Positions 6,041 to 6,585 of a stretch of DNA of 6,585 bases are shown piece after piece. The stretch spans positions 1 through 6,585 of the forward strand of contig JAGVJS010000192.1 in NCBI GenBank assembly GCA_020051025.1, given 5' to 3'. The notes under the pieces were generated by a model. It saw only the letters and a program-made list of their open reading frames with translations. It did not search any database and was not told the DNA's origin. Every line of letters begins with the position of its first letter. Within the stretch, counting starts at the first letter, position 1. This stretch comes from Sphingobium sp. Its GTDB lineage: Bacteria; Pseudomonadota; Alphaproteobacteria; Sphingomonadales; Sphingomonadaceae. The translations under genes were made by a program, and so were the position numbers.

Positions 6041-6247
6041 ATGGACAGCCCCTGCTGCAATCTCTGCGCCCTCGATCGCGACCGACGCTATTGCACAGGC
6101 TGCGGCCGGTCGATCGAGGAAATCGTCCATTGGCGCAGTCTGAGCGACGTGCGGCGCGCGGTCGTCATGAAGCGGGTGCGGGACTTTCAGCCAGAGCCGC
6201 GGGCTTCTTCTTCGTCGCCTGCGCATCATAGTCCGCCTTTAGCCTGA
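6041..6247 (+). CDS. DUF1289 domain-containing protein
   Basis: A 68-residue protein with the full DUF1289 signature: SPC at the start, then C5, C9, C18 and C21, with CTGCGRSIEEIVHW (18-31) and LSDVRRAVVMKRV behind it. The four cysteines suggest a bound metal or iron-sulfur centre. The family is widespread in proteobacteria and has no established function. The start at ATG 6041 places the first cysteine at the usual distance from the N-terminus, although the ribosome site is weak. Residues after about 49 are a Ser/Pro/His-rich tail without family similarity. Codons 42-68 overlap the 3' end of the opposite-strand TPR-like gene by 83 bp. Confidence 0.85.
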   Translation: MDSPCCNLCALDRDRRYCTGCGRSIEEIVHWRSLSDVRRAVVMKRVRDFQPEPRASSSSPAHHSPPLA

Positions 6248-6585
6248 TCGCCGCCTGGCGCATGTCCGATCCGTGCGGGGAGAAGGCGATGGGATCGAGC
6301 AGGATCGAGGCCGCTTCATATTCGCCCCGAAAGGCCATGGCGCGGGCGATCTGGAACCGGTAGTTGGGATTTTGCGGCAGCAGGCTGAACGCCTTGTAGA
6401 GTCCGTCATAGCCGATATCGGGCATCTTCCCGCCGCGCATCGCGTGATAGCGGTAGAAGAGCGCAAGCGGCACGGGATCCTCCGTATCCGCCCGATTGGC
6501 CCGGACGATGGAAGTCAGCGCCGCCTTCCAATCCTCCGCCTTGTCGCTGTCCTGCGCCCGCGCCAGCAGGACTTCCGCGCGAACC
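6165..6585 (-). CDS. C-terminal part of a TPR-like protein (runs off right edge)
   Basis: The frame is open from the window edge down to a TGA at 6165-6167, giving 139 visible residues; the N-terminus lies outside. The sequence is helical and repeat-like: EVLLARAQ, WKAALTSIVRAN, PLALFYRYHAM, GYDGLYKAFSLLPQNPNYRFQIARAM and FRGEYEAASILLDPIAFSPHG. The spacing of Leu, Ala and Gly-Glu-Tyr matches tetratricopeptide repeats, in which A-helix and B-helix residues pack in pairs. Comparable C-terminal TPR segments occur in sphingomonad DUF1570-type proteins, but that link is from memory and unproven. The last 20 residues (KKKPAALAESPAPAS) are low-complexity and overlap the DUF1289 gene on the other strand. 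The full function cannot be read from this fragment. Confidence 0.68.
   Translation of the reverse strand, partial: VRAEVLLARAQDSDKAEDWKAALTSIVRANRADTEDPVPLALFYRYHAMRGGKMPDIGYDGLYKAFSLLPQNPNYRFQIARAMAFRGEYEAASILLDPIAFSPHGSDMRQAAIRLKADYDAQATKKKPAALAESPAPAS

Overview
The window looks like chromosomal DNA from an alphaproteobacterium, most likely a sphingomonad (Sphingobium, Sphingomonas or Novosphingobium type). The reasons are high GC with GC/GTC/CTG-rich codon use, a small TalC-type transaldolase lying close to priA, a DUF2490 outer-membrane protein and a DUF1289 protein. The genus is inferred from gene style; no search was run.

Layout from left to right. Positions 1-153 hold the possible tail of an upstream gene and a hairpin. 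A tRNA-Arg (anticodon UCU) lies at 154-230. A lone polysaccharide pyruvyl transferase family gene follows on the + strand (469-1566). It is clearly AT-richer than everything around it and is probably acquired DNA next to a tRNA. It converges on a small antibiotic-biosynthesis-monooxygenase-like gene (1620-1946, - strand), with a 9-bp hairpin between the two. The transaldolase gene (2051-2704, - strand) lies upstream of that small gene and has its own terminator-like hairpin. It diverges from a secreted DUF2490 protein gene (2838-3500, +), which is followed after 46 bp by priA (3547-5718, +), the primosomal replication-restart helicase.

The right end begins with a tiny - strand ORF (5722-5919) that joins a signal peptide directly to what looks like the last residues of an OmpA-type domain. 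An AT-rich divergent spacer follows, then a DUF1289 cysteine-motif protein (6041-6247, +). Its 3' end overlaps, in antisense, the 3' end of a TPR-like gene that enters from beyond the right edge (6165-6585, -).

The genes do not form one pathway. The window is mostly housekeeping (tRNA, pentose-phosphate metabolism, replication restart) with one probable accessory insertion. No integrase, transposase, CRISPR array, toxin-antitoxin pair or recognisable new multi-gene system is visible. The points most worth a second look are the low-GC pyruvyl transferase beside the tRNA, the signal-peptide/OmpA-tail mini-ORF, and the hairpins that overlap ribosome binding sites.
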